NCBI GenBank assembly: GCA_018822105.1
Contig: JAHJLB010000018.1
Span: 1-64,000, forward strand
Source: Pseudomonadota bacterium
Lineage (GTDB): Bacteria; Desulfobacterota; Desulfovibrionia; Desulfovibrionales; Desulfovibrionaceae
Length of the DNA: 64,000 nucleotides
Direction of reading: 5' to 3'
This document shows, piece by piece, positions 52,318-60,933 of the stretch; positions within the stretch are counted from its first letter, which is position 1, and every line of letters begins with the position of its first letter. The position numbers were made by a program, and so were the translations under genes. A model generated the notes under the pieces. That model had not been told where the DNA came from. It saw only the letters and a program-made list of their open reading frames with translations, and searched no databases.

Positions 52318-52400
52318 CCTGTCAACCCGCCATTCTTGTCCTTTTCCCGGCCAATTTCAGGTCAATTTTGTCCTGCCGGCAAACCCCGTGCTATACTCCG
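52318..52400 (+). promoter_or_regulatory. 83-bp promoter-like module, copy B, upstream of the lone terminase
   Basis: CCTGTCAACC...TTGTCCTTTTCCCGGC...TTTTGTCCTG...GCTATACTCCG; TTGTCC-N18-TATACT. Confidence 0.75.
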
Positions 52401-52403
52401 CCC

Positions 52404-53885
52404 ATGAGTCGAGAACGCCCCGGCACCCTGCATCTGCGTTACCAGGCCCCGCCCACCATCGCCCTGTTCATGAAATCCTCCGCCTTTTACCGGGGCCTCA
52501 TGGGGCCTGTGGGCTCGGGCAAGTCTTCGGGCTGCTGCATGGAGCTCATGCGCCGCGCCTTTGCCCAGCCGCCCGGCCCGGACGGGCTGCGCCGCTCGCG
52601 CATGGCCGTTTTGCGCAACACCTACCGCGAACTCAAGGACACCACGCTGCGCACCTGGTTGTCCTGGTTCCCGGAGGACACCTTCGGACCGTTCGGGCAT
52701 TCGGACATGCGCCACGCGGTGCGTCTGCCCCACCCCAGTGGTGGCGACGTTGTGCTGGAGGTGCTCTTCCGGGCCCTGGACAGGCCCCGGGACGTGCGCA
52801 AGCTCTTGTCCCTGGAGCTCACCGGGGCCTGGGTCAACGAGGCGCGGGAGATGCCCCTGAGCATCGTGGAGGCCCTGGGCGACCGCGTGGAGCGCTATCC
52901 GGCCAGGCGCGAGGGCGGCTGCGCCTGGGCCGGGGTCATCATGGACACCAACCCCCCGGACAGCGACCATTGGTGGCACCGCCTGGCCGAGGAGTCCCGT
53001 CCCGAGGGCTGGGCGTTCTTCCGCCAGCCGGGCGGCCTGCTGGAGCGCCAGGGCTCCTTTGTCCCCAATGTCCTGGCCGAGAACCTGGCGCATCTGCCCA
53101 AGGACTTCTACCTTCGGCGCATGGCCGGCAAGAGCCCGGCCCATGTGCGCGTGTATTATTGCGCCCAGTACGGCTTTGTGCAGGACGGCCTGCCCGTGTA
53201 TCCCGAGTTCTGCGACTCCGAGCATGTGTCCAGGGCCGAGCTCCTGCCTGTGGACGGCCTGCCCCTGTATGTCGGCCTGGACTTCGGCCTGACGCCTGCC
53301 GCTGTGCTGGGCCAGCGCCTGGCCTCGGGGCGCTGGATCATCCTGGACGAGCTGGTGAGCCAGGACATGGGCATGGTGCGCTTTGCCGGGCTGCTTCTGG
53401 AGCGCCTGCGCAGCCGCTACGGAAACCTTCTCCCTGAGATCTGGGGCGACCCGGCCGGCATGGCCCGGGCCCAGACCGACGAGCGCACGCCTTTCGACAT
53501 CCTGCGCGCCAGCGGCCTGCAGGCGCGTCCCGCTCCCACCAACGACCCCCTGCTGCGCCGTGAGGCCGTGGCCGCGGCCCTGTCCCGCAGTGTGGACGGG
53601 GAGCCTGGGCTGGTCCTGTCTTTGCGATGCCCCGTTCTGCGCAAGGGCATGGCCGGTGCCTGGCACTACCGCCGCGTCCAGGTTTCCGGCGAGGCCCGCT
53701 TTGTCGACGTGCCGGACAAGAACCGCTTCTCCCATGTGTGCGAGGCTGCGCAATACATGCTGGTGGGGGCCGGGGAAGGCAGGCGGCTGCTTGCTCCAAA
53801 GGGGCCAGCCAGTCCCCGCCCCTCCCGCGCCGAGAACCGCTCCCGGCCGGACAGCCTTCTGCCTTCACCCGCGAAGTCCCGCTGA
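52404..53885 (+). CDS. Phage-type terminase large subunit (TerL), solitary
   Basis: RGLMGPVGSGKSSGC Walker A, LELTGAWVNEARE Walker B-like, VGLDFGLTPAA and WGDPAG nuclease motifs, NRFSHVCEAAQYML; no neighbouring phage structural genes. Confidence 0.88.
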   Translation: MSRERPGTLHLRYQAPPTIALFMKSSAFYRGLMGPVGSGKSSGCCMELMRRAFAQPPGPDGLRRSRMAVLRNTYRELKDTTLRTWLSWFPEDTFGPFGHSDMRHAVRLPHPSGGDVVLEVLFRALDRPRDVRKLLSLELTGAWVNEAREMPLSIVEALGDRVERYPARREGGCAWAGVIMDTNPPDSDHWWHRLAEESRPEGWAFFRQPGGLLERQGSFVPNVLAENLAHLPKDFYLRRMAGKSPAHVRVYYCAQYGFVQDGLPVYPEFCDSEHVSRAELLPVDGLPLYVGLDFGLTPAAVLGQRLASGRWIILDELVSQDMGMVRFAGLLLERLRSRYGNLLPEIWGDPAGMARAQTDERTPFDILRASGLQARPAPTNDPLLRREAVAAALSRSVDGEPGLVLSLRCPVLRKGMAGAWHYRRVQVSGEARFVDVPDKNRFSHVCEAAQYMLVGAGEGRRLLAPKGPASPRPSRAENRSRPDSLLPSPAKSR

Positions 53886-54160
53886 GGTCGATTCTCGCTG
53901 CGCCCAGGCCCAAGGGCAGGTTCATCATCCTTGCCGTGGGGTCGGTCGGGAGGCATTCGCCCGCCCGGCGGCTCCGTCACATGGGTTCCATGTCCATGCG
54001 TCGGAGGCGTTGCTTTGGGGGCCTTGCGCGGCATCCTTGCTTGCGTTCTTGCGCCGGATTTGGCTATACCTTTTGCAGATGCCGGCCGATAAGGCACCCG
54101 AGACAGTGCATTGTCCTGGTCGGGTCAATCCGGCGGCATCGATAACAAGGCGGTTTTCCA

Positions 54161-54730
54161 GTGGCGAAGAAAGCAGAGAAAGAACCAGCTGTGGACGAGA
54201 CCGTTGGCGCCGAGGCTCCCAAAAAGTCCAAGAAGAAGCTGATCGTCATCGCCATTCTTGTGCTGTTGCTTGCAGCTCTTGGTGCGGGCGGCTTTTTCTT
54301 CTACAAGTGGATGGGCAAGAGGGCTGCGGCCGGGGGCGACAACGCCACCGAGCAGAAGGCGGAGTCCGCCCACGGCGAGAAGAAGGACGAATCCGCCCAC
54401 GGGGAGAAGGGCGCCGCCGTCGAGGGCGCCGGCGAGCTTGTGAGCATCCCGCCCCTTCTGGTGAATCTGGCCGAGCCCCAGGGGCGCCGCTACCTCAAGC
54501 TGGCCCTGGACATCGAGGTCAAGGACAAGCCTGCGGCCGAGATGCTCAACAAGAACATGCCCAAGGTCAAGGATGCCCTGCTGCTGCTGCTGTCCAGCAA
54601 GACCTATGAAGATCTCGGCAGCCTAGAGAACAAGATCCTGCTCAAGAAGGAGATCGTGGAACGTTTGACACTGGTCCTCGGGGAGCAGAAGGTCCTGCGG
54701 GTCTACATAACGGAAATTGTCATCCAATAG
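54161..54730 (+). CDS. fliL: Flagellar basal-body-associated protein FliL (GTG start)
   Basis: Single TM, then LVSIPPLLVNLAEPQGRRYLKLALDIEV ... VLRVYITEIVIQ. Confidence 0.9.
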   Translation: MAKKAEKEPAVDETVGAEAPKKSKKKLIVIAILVLLLAALGAGGFFFYKWMGKRAAAGGDNATEQKAESAHGEKKDESAHGEKGAAVEGAGELVSIPPLLVNLAEPQGRRYLKLALDIEVKDKPAAEMLNKNMPKVKDALLLLLSSKTYEDLGSLENKILLKKEIVERLTLVLGEQKVLRVYITEIVIQ

Positions 54731-54854
54731 CGCGAGCTTTGGTGGCGACGCAGTTCTGGCGAGCTTGCGTGAGCACGGGTTTTGCATTAGTGCTTTGAAG
54801 TGACCCGCGTCTTTCGGCTTTGCGGGCCCTTCACCTTCACACAGAGAGGACGGC

Positions 54855-55376
54855 ATGGCCGAAGACAAGGACCAGGACAAACTCGCCGAGGAATGGGCCA
54901 ACGCCCTGTTGACCGAAGACGCTCCCGCTGACGGTGCAGCGGCTTCCGGTACGGATGACGCCTTGGCTGATGAATGGGCCAAGGCCCTGGCCACGCAGGA
55001 AGTGGACGAGGTCAAAAAGGAAAAGGAGCAGGGCTACCTGCGCTCCCAGACCCATGAGCCTGAATTCAAGGACATGACGGAGGAGCACAAGGCCCAGCGC
55101 GCCAATCCCGGCACCAAGCGCGACCTGGATTTCATTCTGGACATCCCCCTTGAGGTCTCCGCGGAGCTCGGCCGCACCAAGCTTCTGATCAACGAGCTGC
55201 TGCAGCTCGGGCAGGGCAGCGTGGTCGAGCTGAACAAGCTTGCGGGCGAACCCCTGGAGATATTCGTCAACGGCAAGCTGGTTGCGCGCGGCGAGGCAGT
55301 GGTCATCAACGAAAAGTTCGGCATCCGCCTGACGGACATCATCAGTCCCATAGAGAGGGTCAAGCAGCTTGCCTGA
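54855..55376 (+). CDS. fliN: Flagellar motor switch protein FliN
   Basis: LDFILDIPLEVSAELGRTKLLINELLQLGQGSVVELNKLAGEPLEIFVNGKLVARGEAVVINEKFGIRLTDI. Confidence 0.95.
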   Translation: MAEDKDQDKLAEEWANALLTEDAPADGAAASGTDDALADEWAKALATQEVDEVKKEKEQGYLRSQTHEPEFKDMTEEHKAQRANPGTKRDLDFILDIPLEVSAELGRTKLLINELLQLGQGSVVELNKLAGEPLEIFVNGKLVARGEAVVINEKFGIRLTDIISPIERVKQLA

Positions 55377-55830
55377 TCAGCTTTTTTTTGACATCGTGAA
55401 GATGGTTGTGGCGCTCGCGTGCATCGTGGGCCTGATCTTTTTTGTGGTGTGGCTTTTAAAGCAGTTTTTGCCCGGCACGGTGCGTCGGCCGTACCAGCGG
55501 GTGGAGCTGGGAGTGGTTTCCCAGATCTCCCTTGGCTCGCGTCAGCGCTTGCTGGTGGTCCGCGTGGCCGAGCGCACCCTTGTGCTCGGGGTCACCGAGG
55601 CCTCCATCACCACCCTGGCGGAGCTTCAGACCCCGCTGCCCGCGCCCGCAGACCAGAAGGAAGCCGATGACCCGAGAATCTTCGCCGACCTGCTTTCCTG
55701 GCCCAAGGACAGCCTTGTCGCGTCAAAAGCACCTTCCGGCGCCCCTTCTGGCGAGCCAGCCGCCGCTCCGGCGTCTGTTGAGGATGAAGGGCCGCGCCTG
55801 TTCGCCCCTGGGGAGCGCAACACGCGCTAA
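55369..55830 (+). CDS. fliO: Flagellar biosynthetic protein FliO (TTG start overlapping the fliN stop)
   Basis: N-terminal TM, RRPYQRVELGVVSQISLGSRQRLLVVRVAERTLVLGVTEASITTLAEL. Confidence 0.85.
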   Translation: MPDQLFFDIVKMVVALACIVGLIFFVVWLLKQFLPGTVRRPYQRVELGVVSQISLGSRQRLLVVRVAERTLVLGVTEASITTLAELQTPLPAPADQKEADDPRIFADLLSWPKDSLVASKAPSGAPSGEPAAAPASVEDEGPRLFAPGERNTR

Positions 55831-56584
55831 CCTCTGCGCTCTCGCGCTTCTTTTTCTTTTCGTTCTGCTGCCTGCGGCGGCTTCTGCAGCCGCCCCTGCG
55901 GCCTCCCCGGTGCCGACCTTGACCATGCAGCTTTCCGGCGGGCAGAGCGAGCCCACCAAGGTCTCCATCGCCCTGGAGATCATGTTCCTGCTGACGATCC
56001 TGACGGTCGCCCCATCCATCGTTTTGACTATGACCTCCTTCACGCGCATCATCATCGTCTTCCATTTCCTTCGCCAGGCCATGGGCACGCCGCAGATGCC
56101 GCCCAACCAGATCATGACCTCCCTGGCCCTGTTCATGACCTTTGTCATCATGGGCCCGGTGATCAAGAACGTGAACGAGGAGGCCCTGCAGCCCTATCTG
56201 GAGGAGCGCATCGGCTTCCAGGAGGCCCTGGCCAAGGCCCAGGTGCCTGTCCGGGCTTTTTTGTTCAAGCACACCCGTGAAAAGGACCTGTCCATCTTCT
56301 ATTCCATCACCAAGGAGGAGCGGCCCCAGAACCAGGACCAGGTCTCCACCATGCTCCTCGTTGCCGCCTACACCATCAGCGAGCTGAAGACCGGCTTTTC
56401 CATCGGCTTCCTCATCTACATCCCGTTTCTCATCCTGGACATGGTCGTGGCCAGCATTCTGCTGTCCATGGGCATGATGATGCTCCCACCGGCCATGGTC
56501 GCCTTGCCATTCAAGATCCTCCTGTTCATCCTCGTTGACGGCTGGAGCCTTCTCATCGGCTCCCTTGTCAACTCCTTTGGCTGA
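55784..56584 (+). CDS. fliP: Flagellar biosynthetic protein FliP
   Basis: FLLTILTVAPSIVLTMTSFTRIIIVFHFLRQAMGTPQMPPNQIMTSLALFMTFVIM. Confidence 0.95.
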   Translation: MKGRACSPLGSATRANLCALALLFLFVLLPAAASAAAPAASPVPTLTMQLSGGQSEPTKVSIALEIMFLLTILTVAPSIVLTMTSFTRIIIVFHFLRQAMGTPQMPPNQIMTSLALFMTFVIMGPVIKNVNEEALQPYLEERIGFQEALAKAQVPVRAFLFKHTREKDLSIFYSITKEERPQNQDQVSTMLLVAAYTISELKTGFSIGFLIYIPFLILDMVVASILLSMGMMMLPPAMVALPFKILLFILVDGWSLLIGSLVNSFG

Positions 56585-56594
56585 CGAGGCAGAT

Positions 56595-56870
56595 ATGGCC
56601 ATCACCCCTGAATTCGTCGTCGGCTTTGCCCGCGAGGCCATGGAACTGACCTTGGTCATCTGCCTGCCCATGATGGGCGTCGGCCTTGTGGTCGGCGTGT
56701 GCATCAGCATCTTTCAGGCCGCCACGCAGATCCAGGACGCCACCTTGGCCCTGGTGCCAAAGCTTGTGGCCATGTTCATCGCCCTGATCCTGGCCTTTCC
56801 CTGGATCATGGACAAGATGATCACCTATACGACGAATCTTTTCACCAATATTCCTACATATTTGCGTTAG
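56595..56870 (+). CDS. fliQ: Flagellar biosynthetic protein FliQ
   Basis: MAITPEFVVGFAREAMELTLVICLPMMGVGLVVGVCISIFQAATQIQDATLALVPKL. Confidence 0.95.
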   Translation: MAITPEFVVGFAREAMELTLVICLPMMGVGLVVGVCISIFQAATQIQDATLALVPKLVAMFIALILAFPWIMDKMITYTTNLFTNIPTYLR

Positions 56871-57009
56871 CAGCGCACGGTCTCGCGGCGACCTTGCCAA
56901 AGCCTAGCGCCCAGGCTAGGAAGTCCAATGCGCACATCGCGCCAGGATTGATCCCCATGCCGCAAGCCCGATATCCAACGTTGTCTCACGTGTCCGCACG
57001 GTGCAGCCT

Positions 57010-58620
57010 ATGACCCCTGAACGCCTGCTGGCGCACCTGCGCGCCCGGCCATTGTTCTGGGCCATGTGCCTGGTGCTCGCGCCGACGCTTCTGCGCCTCT
57101 GGTTTGTCGCCACAGGGCAGCTCGGCCTGGTGCAGGACGAGGCCCAGTACTGGGATTGGACCCGGCACCTGCAGCTGACCTACTATTCCAAGGGCCCGCT
57201 CATCGCCTGGATCATCGCGCTGTTCACCAGCCTGCTGGGCGACACGGAACTCGGCGTGCGCATGGGCTCCATTGTCGGCGCGATGTTGTTTCCGGCCCTG
57301 CTCTGGTGGCTATTGGCCGTGCTCTGGAAGCGGCCCGTGCTGGCGGTGCTGGCGGTGTTCATCGCAGGGGTCTCGCCCCTGTTCCAGGCCCTGGGCATCC
57401 TCATGACCACGGACAATCCCTTCGTGCTCTGCTGGACCCTGTCCATGATCGCCCTTTACGCCGCCGCCACGCCGGACGAGGCCGGCAAGGACCGCGGCCT
57501 TTGGCCCTTTGCGCTTTTGGCCCTGGCCTTCGGCTCGGGCATCCTGGCCAAGTACACCATGCTCGGCCTGGTGGGTCTGGCCGCGGGCTACGGCTATCTG
57601 CTGCAGCGCGGCGGGGCCTTGCCTGCGCGGTTCTGGCCCCGTCTTGCCGTGGCCCTTGCCGTGGGCGTGGCGCTCGGGTTTCTGCCCACGCTCGTTTGGA
57701 ACATGCAGAACGGTTTTGTGGGCTACAAGCATGTGCTGCAGCTCATCGGCGTATCTGGCGAGGGCGCCAGGACCATGTTCCGCCTCTCCCGGGTTCCGGA
57801 ATACGTCGGCGCTCAGCTCGGTTTCGCCCTGCCCTGGTGGTTCTGGCTCATGGTGGTGGCCGGCTGGCGCGCGGCCCAACGCGTCTGGCAGCCTTCCACA
57901 ACCATCTCCAACGAAGCTGGCGGTCCCACGTTTACGCAGTCGACGCTTCTGGTCGTCTTTTTCTGGCCCATGACGCTGTTTTTTCTGGCCTGGAGCTTCC
58001 ACACCAAGGTTCTGGCCAACTGGAACACCGTGAGTTTCGTGGCCGGAAGCGTCCTTGCGGCCCTGGAGCTGGAGCGGCTTCTGCTTTCCGGCCCGTCGCG
58101 GCGCGCATGGCGTACGCTGGTGTCTTGCGCTGGCGCCAGCGTGTTTCTGCTGCTGTTTTTGCATCTGCACCAGCTGTTGCCTCTTCCGCCGAGCATCAAC
58201 CCCGCGCACCGCCTCAAGGGTTGGGAAGACATGGGCCTGCGCATGGGGCAGGTGGCGGAGCAGCGGTTTCCGGACCCAGCGCGCGTGTTTTTCATGAGCG
58301 ATGTCTATGACATCACTGCTTCGCTGGCCTTTTATGTTCCGGGCCAGCCGCGCGCTTACTGCCTGTGGTGGCACGACCGGCGCATGAACCAGTACGATCT
58401 TTGGGGCGGGCCTCAGGGCAAGCTCGGCTGGGACGCGGTCATGGTGCTCAAGGGCGATGCTGCGGGCATGCCGCCGGTCCTGTCGGACATGTTCGAGAGG
58501 GTTTCCGGGCCATACCGCTATGTGGCGACGTACCGCGGGGTTGCGGTGCGGCCGTTTTTCTACTTCCTGTGCTATGGCTACAAGGGCTTGTGGCCACGCC
58601 GCGACAATGGATCCTTTTGA
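57010..58620 (+). CDS. GT39/ArnT-like membrane glycosyltransferase (start 57010 ATG or 57001 GTG)
   Basis: LVQDEAQYWDWTRHLQLTYYSKGPLIAWIIALFTSLLGDTELGVRMGSIV, GT39-type DEAxYw motif, multiple TMs. Confidence 0.9.
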   Translation: MTPERLLAHLRARPLFWAMCLVLAPTLLRLWFVATGQLGLVQDEAQYWDWTRHLQLTYYSKGPLIAWIIALFTSLLGDTELGVRMGSIVGAMLFPALLWWLLAVLWKRPVLAVLAVFIAGVSPLFQALGILMTTDNPFVLCWTLSMIALYAAATPDEAGKDRGLWPFALLALAFGSGILAKYTMLGLVGLAAGYGYLLQRGGALPARFWPRLAVALAVGVALGFLPTLVWNMQNGFVGYKHVLQLIGVSGEGARTMFRLSRVPEYVGAQLGFALPWWFWLMVVAGWRAAQRVWQPSTTISNEAGGPTFTQSTLLVVFFWPMTLFFLAWSFHTKVLANWNTVSFVAGSVLAALELERLLLSGPSRRAWRTLVSCAGASVFLLLFLHLHQLLPLPPSINPAHRLKGWEDMGLRMGQVAEQRFPDPARVFFMSDVYDITASLAFYVPGQPRAYCLWWHDRRMNQYDLWGGPQGKLGWDAVMVLKGDAAGMPPVLSDMFERVSGPYRYVATYRGVAVRPFFYFLCYGYKGLWPRRDNGSF

Positions 58621-58680
58621 CCTGCTTGTTGGATTTTACCCGCCAAATTCGAGTAATTCAGTTTCCTTTCATGAATTCTT

Positions 58681-58729
58681 GTGACATCCGTTGACATTCT
58701 TTGACAACGGGTGCATAAACGCATACATC
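58681..58729 (+). promoter_or_regulatory. Phased TGACA direct-repeat array overlapping a promoter
   Basis: TGACA at 58682, 58692 and 58702 (10-bp period); last copy forms TTGACA-N17-TACATC. Confidence 0.5.
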
Positions 58730-58740
58730 GGTGTTCTATG

Positions 58741-59013
58741 ATGGACAACGGAGTACATGCGCTCGATGCAGCCCCGGTTCTGCCCCGGCTTTTGACCTTG
58801 AAGGAAGTCGCGAACATCTTGCGCATCCATCCCCGGACAGCGTACAGGTTGGTGCAGGACGGGACGCTGTCCGCCATCCGGGTGGGAACGCAGTGGCGCG
58901 TGACCGAAGAGGCGCTGCACGACTATGTTTCTCGAGGATGGCGGCACTGGCGGCCCGAGCCTTCCAGGGCCAAGACCCGGCAATACACGTTGCCCTTTGC
59001 AGACGAGGAGTGA
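58741..59013 (+). CDS. Excisionase/MerR-like helix-turn-helix DNA-binding protein
   Basis: PRLLTLKEVANILRIHPRTAYRLVQDGTLSAIRVGTQWRVTEEALHDYV. Confidence 0.85.
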   Translation: MDNGVHALDAAPVLPRLLTLKEVANILRIHPRTAYRLVQDGTLSAIRVGTQWRVTEEALHDYVSRGWRHWRPEPSRAKTRQYTLPFADEE

Positions 59014-59015
59014 GC

Positions 59016-59417
59016 ATGAACCACACGCCCGAGGGATTTTCCGCATCGCCTGCGCAGCCCAGAGTCCTGACCCTGCCCAATGACTTTGGCAATCCCATCG
59101 CCATGACCGCGAGCCTGGTTGCGGAGGACATCCATTTCAGCACCACCAGCGGCGTGCTTACCGTGGAGAAGCTGTATCGTTCGCCACAGGGCCTCGTGGG
59201 TTATGGCATCATCGCCGCTTCGGGCGAGCACCGCGAGCGCCGCGCCTACACCCTGGACGATCAGGGCGAGACCGTGGTCTGCGACAACGGGGCTTTTGCC
59301 CTGGAGCTGCCGGTGTGCGATCTTCATGAACTGCTGTGCATGGCCCTGCAGGCTGAGGACACCCTGGCCACGATCGGAGAGCATGCCCAGTTCAGCGCCG
59401 CAGTGAACGAAGAATAG
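59016..59417 (+). CDS. Hypothetical protein co-transcribed with the HTH gene
   Basis: ORF 2 bp after the HTH stop, followed by an intrinsic terminator. Confidence 0.65.
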   Translation: MNHTPEGFSASPAQPRVLTLPNDFGNPIAMTASLVAEDIHFSTTSGVLTVEKLYRSPQGLVGYGIIAASGEHRERRAYTLDDQGETVVCDNGAFALELPVCDLHELLCMALQAEDTLATIGEHAQFSAAVNEE

Positions 59418-59440
59418 AAGGCGTCCAGATATTGAATGAC

Positions 59441-59470
59441 AAGCGCCCGGAAAACCGGGCGCTTTTTTTT
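59441..59470 (+). terminator. Intrinsic terminator
   Basis: AAGCGCCCGG-AAAA-CCGGGCGCTTTTTTTT. Confidence 0.95.
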
Positions 59471-59487
59471 GCGCTCCGCGCGGTGGG

Positions 59488-60840
59488 CTACTCTTCGCGC
59501 TTGACGCAGTAGAGGGAGCCCAGGGCGTGGGCTCCGAAGTCCTCTTGGCCGGTGGATTCGATGACGGCGCGCCAGTAGTCGGATTCGATGTTCAGCATCT
59601 TGCGCTTGCTGGTGACCAGTTCCAGGGGCACGTGGACAAAGCGCGACTGCAGGCGGCTGATGACCATGCCGGTTTTCCCGGCCATGGCCGCGTGCACGGC
59701 GTTTTGGCCCAGAAAGCCGCAGTAGACGCGGTCATTGGCGTTGGCGGGCACGGAGCGGATGATGTAGCTGGGGTCGATGAACTTGATGGTGGTCTCCATG
59801 TCGCGGGCCTTGAAGTATTCCTTGATGCGGCTGATGAGGATGTTGGTGATGTCGCAGAGCACCGGGTTTCCGGAGGCGTCGGTCTTGCCGCTGGCCTCGC
59901 AGAGGTGCTGGCCTGCGCCTTCGGCCACCACGATGACGGCGTGTTTGCGCTTTTTCAGGCGAATTTCGAGCTGCTCCAGGAGCCCTTCGGGCCCTTCGAG
60001 GCTGAAGGTGTTTTCGGGCACCAGGACGAAATTGACCTCCTTGAGGGCCAGGGTGGCCTGGGCGGCAATGAATCCGGACTCGCGGCCCATGAGCTTGACC
60101 ATGCCGATGCCGTTGTAGGCCCCGACGGCCTCCACGTGGGCGCAGGCAATGGCCTCGGTGGCCTTTTCCACGGCGGTGTCGAAGCCGAAGGACTTGCCCA
60201 CGAAATTGATGTCGTTGTCGATGGTCTTGGGGATGCCGATGACGCTGATGCGCGAGTTGCGCGCTTTGATTTCCTTGACGATGTTTGCGGCGGCCTTCAT
60301 GGTCCCGTCGCCGCCGATCATGAAGAGCACGTTGATGTTCATGCGCTCCAGGGCGTCGACGATCTCATCGGCGGGTTGCGGCCCGCGCGAGGAGCCGAGC
60401 TCTGTGCCGCCGAAGACGTGGAAGTTGGAGACCTTTTCCGGCGTCAACTCAATGATGTCGTGCCCGTACTTGGGGATGAACCCCTGCAGGCCGTAGCGGA
60501 TGCCGATGACCGAGGCCACGTGGTAATGGTGGTAGGCGTCCATGACGATGGAGCGCAGGACGTCGTTGATGCCGGGGCACAGGCCTCCGCAGGTGACGAT
60601 GGCGCATTTGACCTTGGAGGAGTCGAAGTAGAGCTTGGGCCTGGGGCCGGCTTTTTCGAAGCGCATGGGGCCGTTGTGCGAGCCCAGGAGGTCTGCCTCC
60701 TCCTCGGTGAGGCTCAGCTCCAGCTGCTCCTCCTGGCCGATGAAGCGGCAGTAGCGCAGGGGTGTGGGGATCTTGGCCACGCCGAGGGTCTGGATCGCGG
60801 TGTTCAGGACGGACTTTTTTGAGCCTGCGCTTTTGGTCAT
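59488..60840 (-). CDS. 6-phosphofructokinase (long, plant/trypanosome-like group)
   Basis: CGGLCPGINDVLRSIV, MIGGDGTMKAA, GIPKTIDNDI, GRESGFIA. Confidence 0.9.
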   Translation of the reverse strand: MTKSAGSKKSVLNTAIQTLGVAKIPTPLRYCRFIGQEEQLELSLTEEEADLLGSHNGPMRFEKAGPRPKLYFDSSKVKCAIVTCGGLCPGINDVLRSIVMDAYHHYHVASVIGIRYGLQGFIPKYGHDIIELTPEKVSNFHVFGGTELGSSRGPQPADEIVDALERMNINVLFMIGGDGTMKAAANIVKEIKARNSRISVIGIPKTIDNDINFVGKSFGFDTAVEKATEAIACAHVEAVGAYNGIGMVKLMGRESGFIAAQATLALKEVNFVLVPENTFSLEGPEGLLEQLEIRLKKRKHAVIVVAEGAGQHLCEASGKTDASGNPVLCDITNILISRIKEYFKARDMETTIKFIDPSYIIRSVPANANDRVYCGFLGQNAVHAAMAGKTGMVISRLQSRFVHVPLELVTSKRKMLNIESDYWRAVIESTGQEDFGAHALGSLYCVKREE

Positions 60841-60933
60841 GGTGGTCTCCTGAGGCCGTAGGCCATTCATCTTATGGTTCCTATATCGAAGACTTACCTT
60901 GGCGTAAACTCCTCTGGCAAGAAATCTTTGGCA

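Noticed and set aside
54114-54130. ATTGTCCTGGTCGGGTCAATCC near fliL as a third promoter module
   Set aside because: Contains GTCCT and GTCAA but in the wrong order and spacing, without the second repeat or the GCTATAnTCCG block
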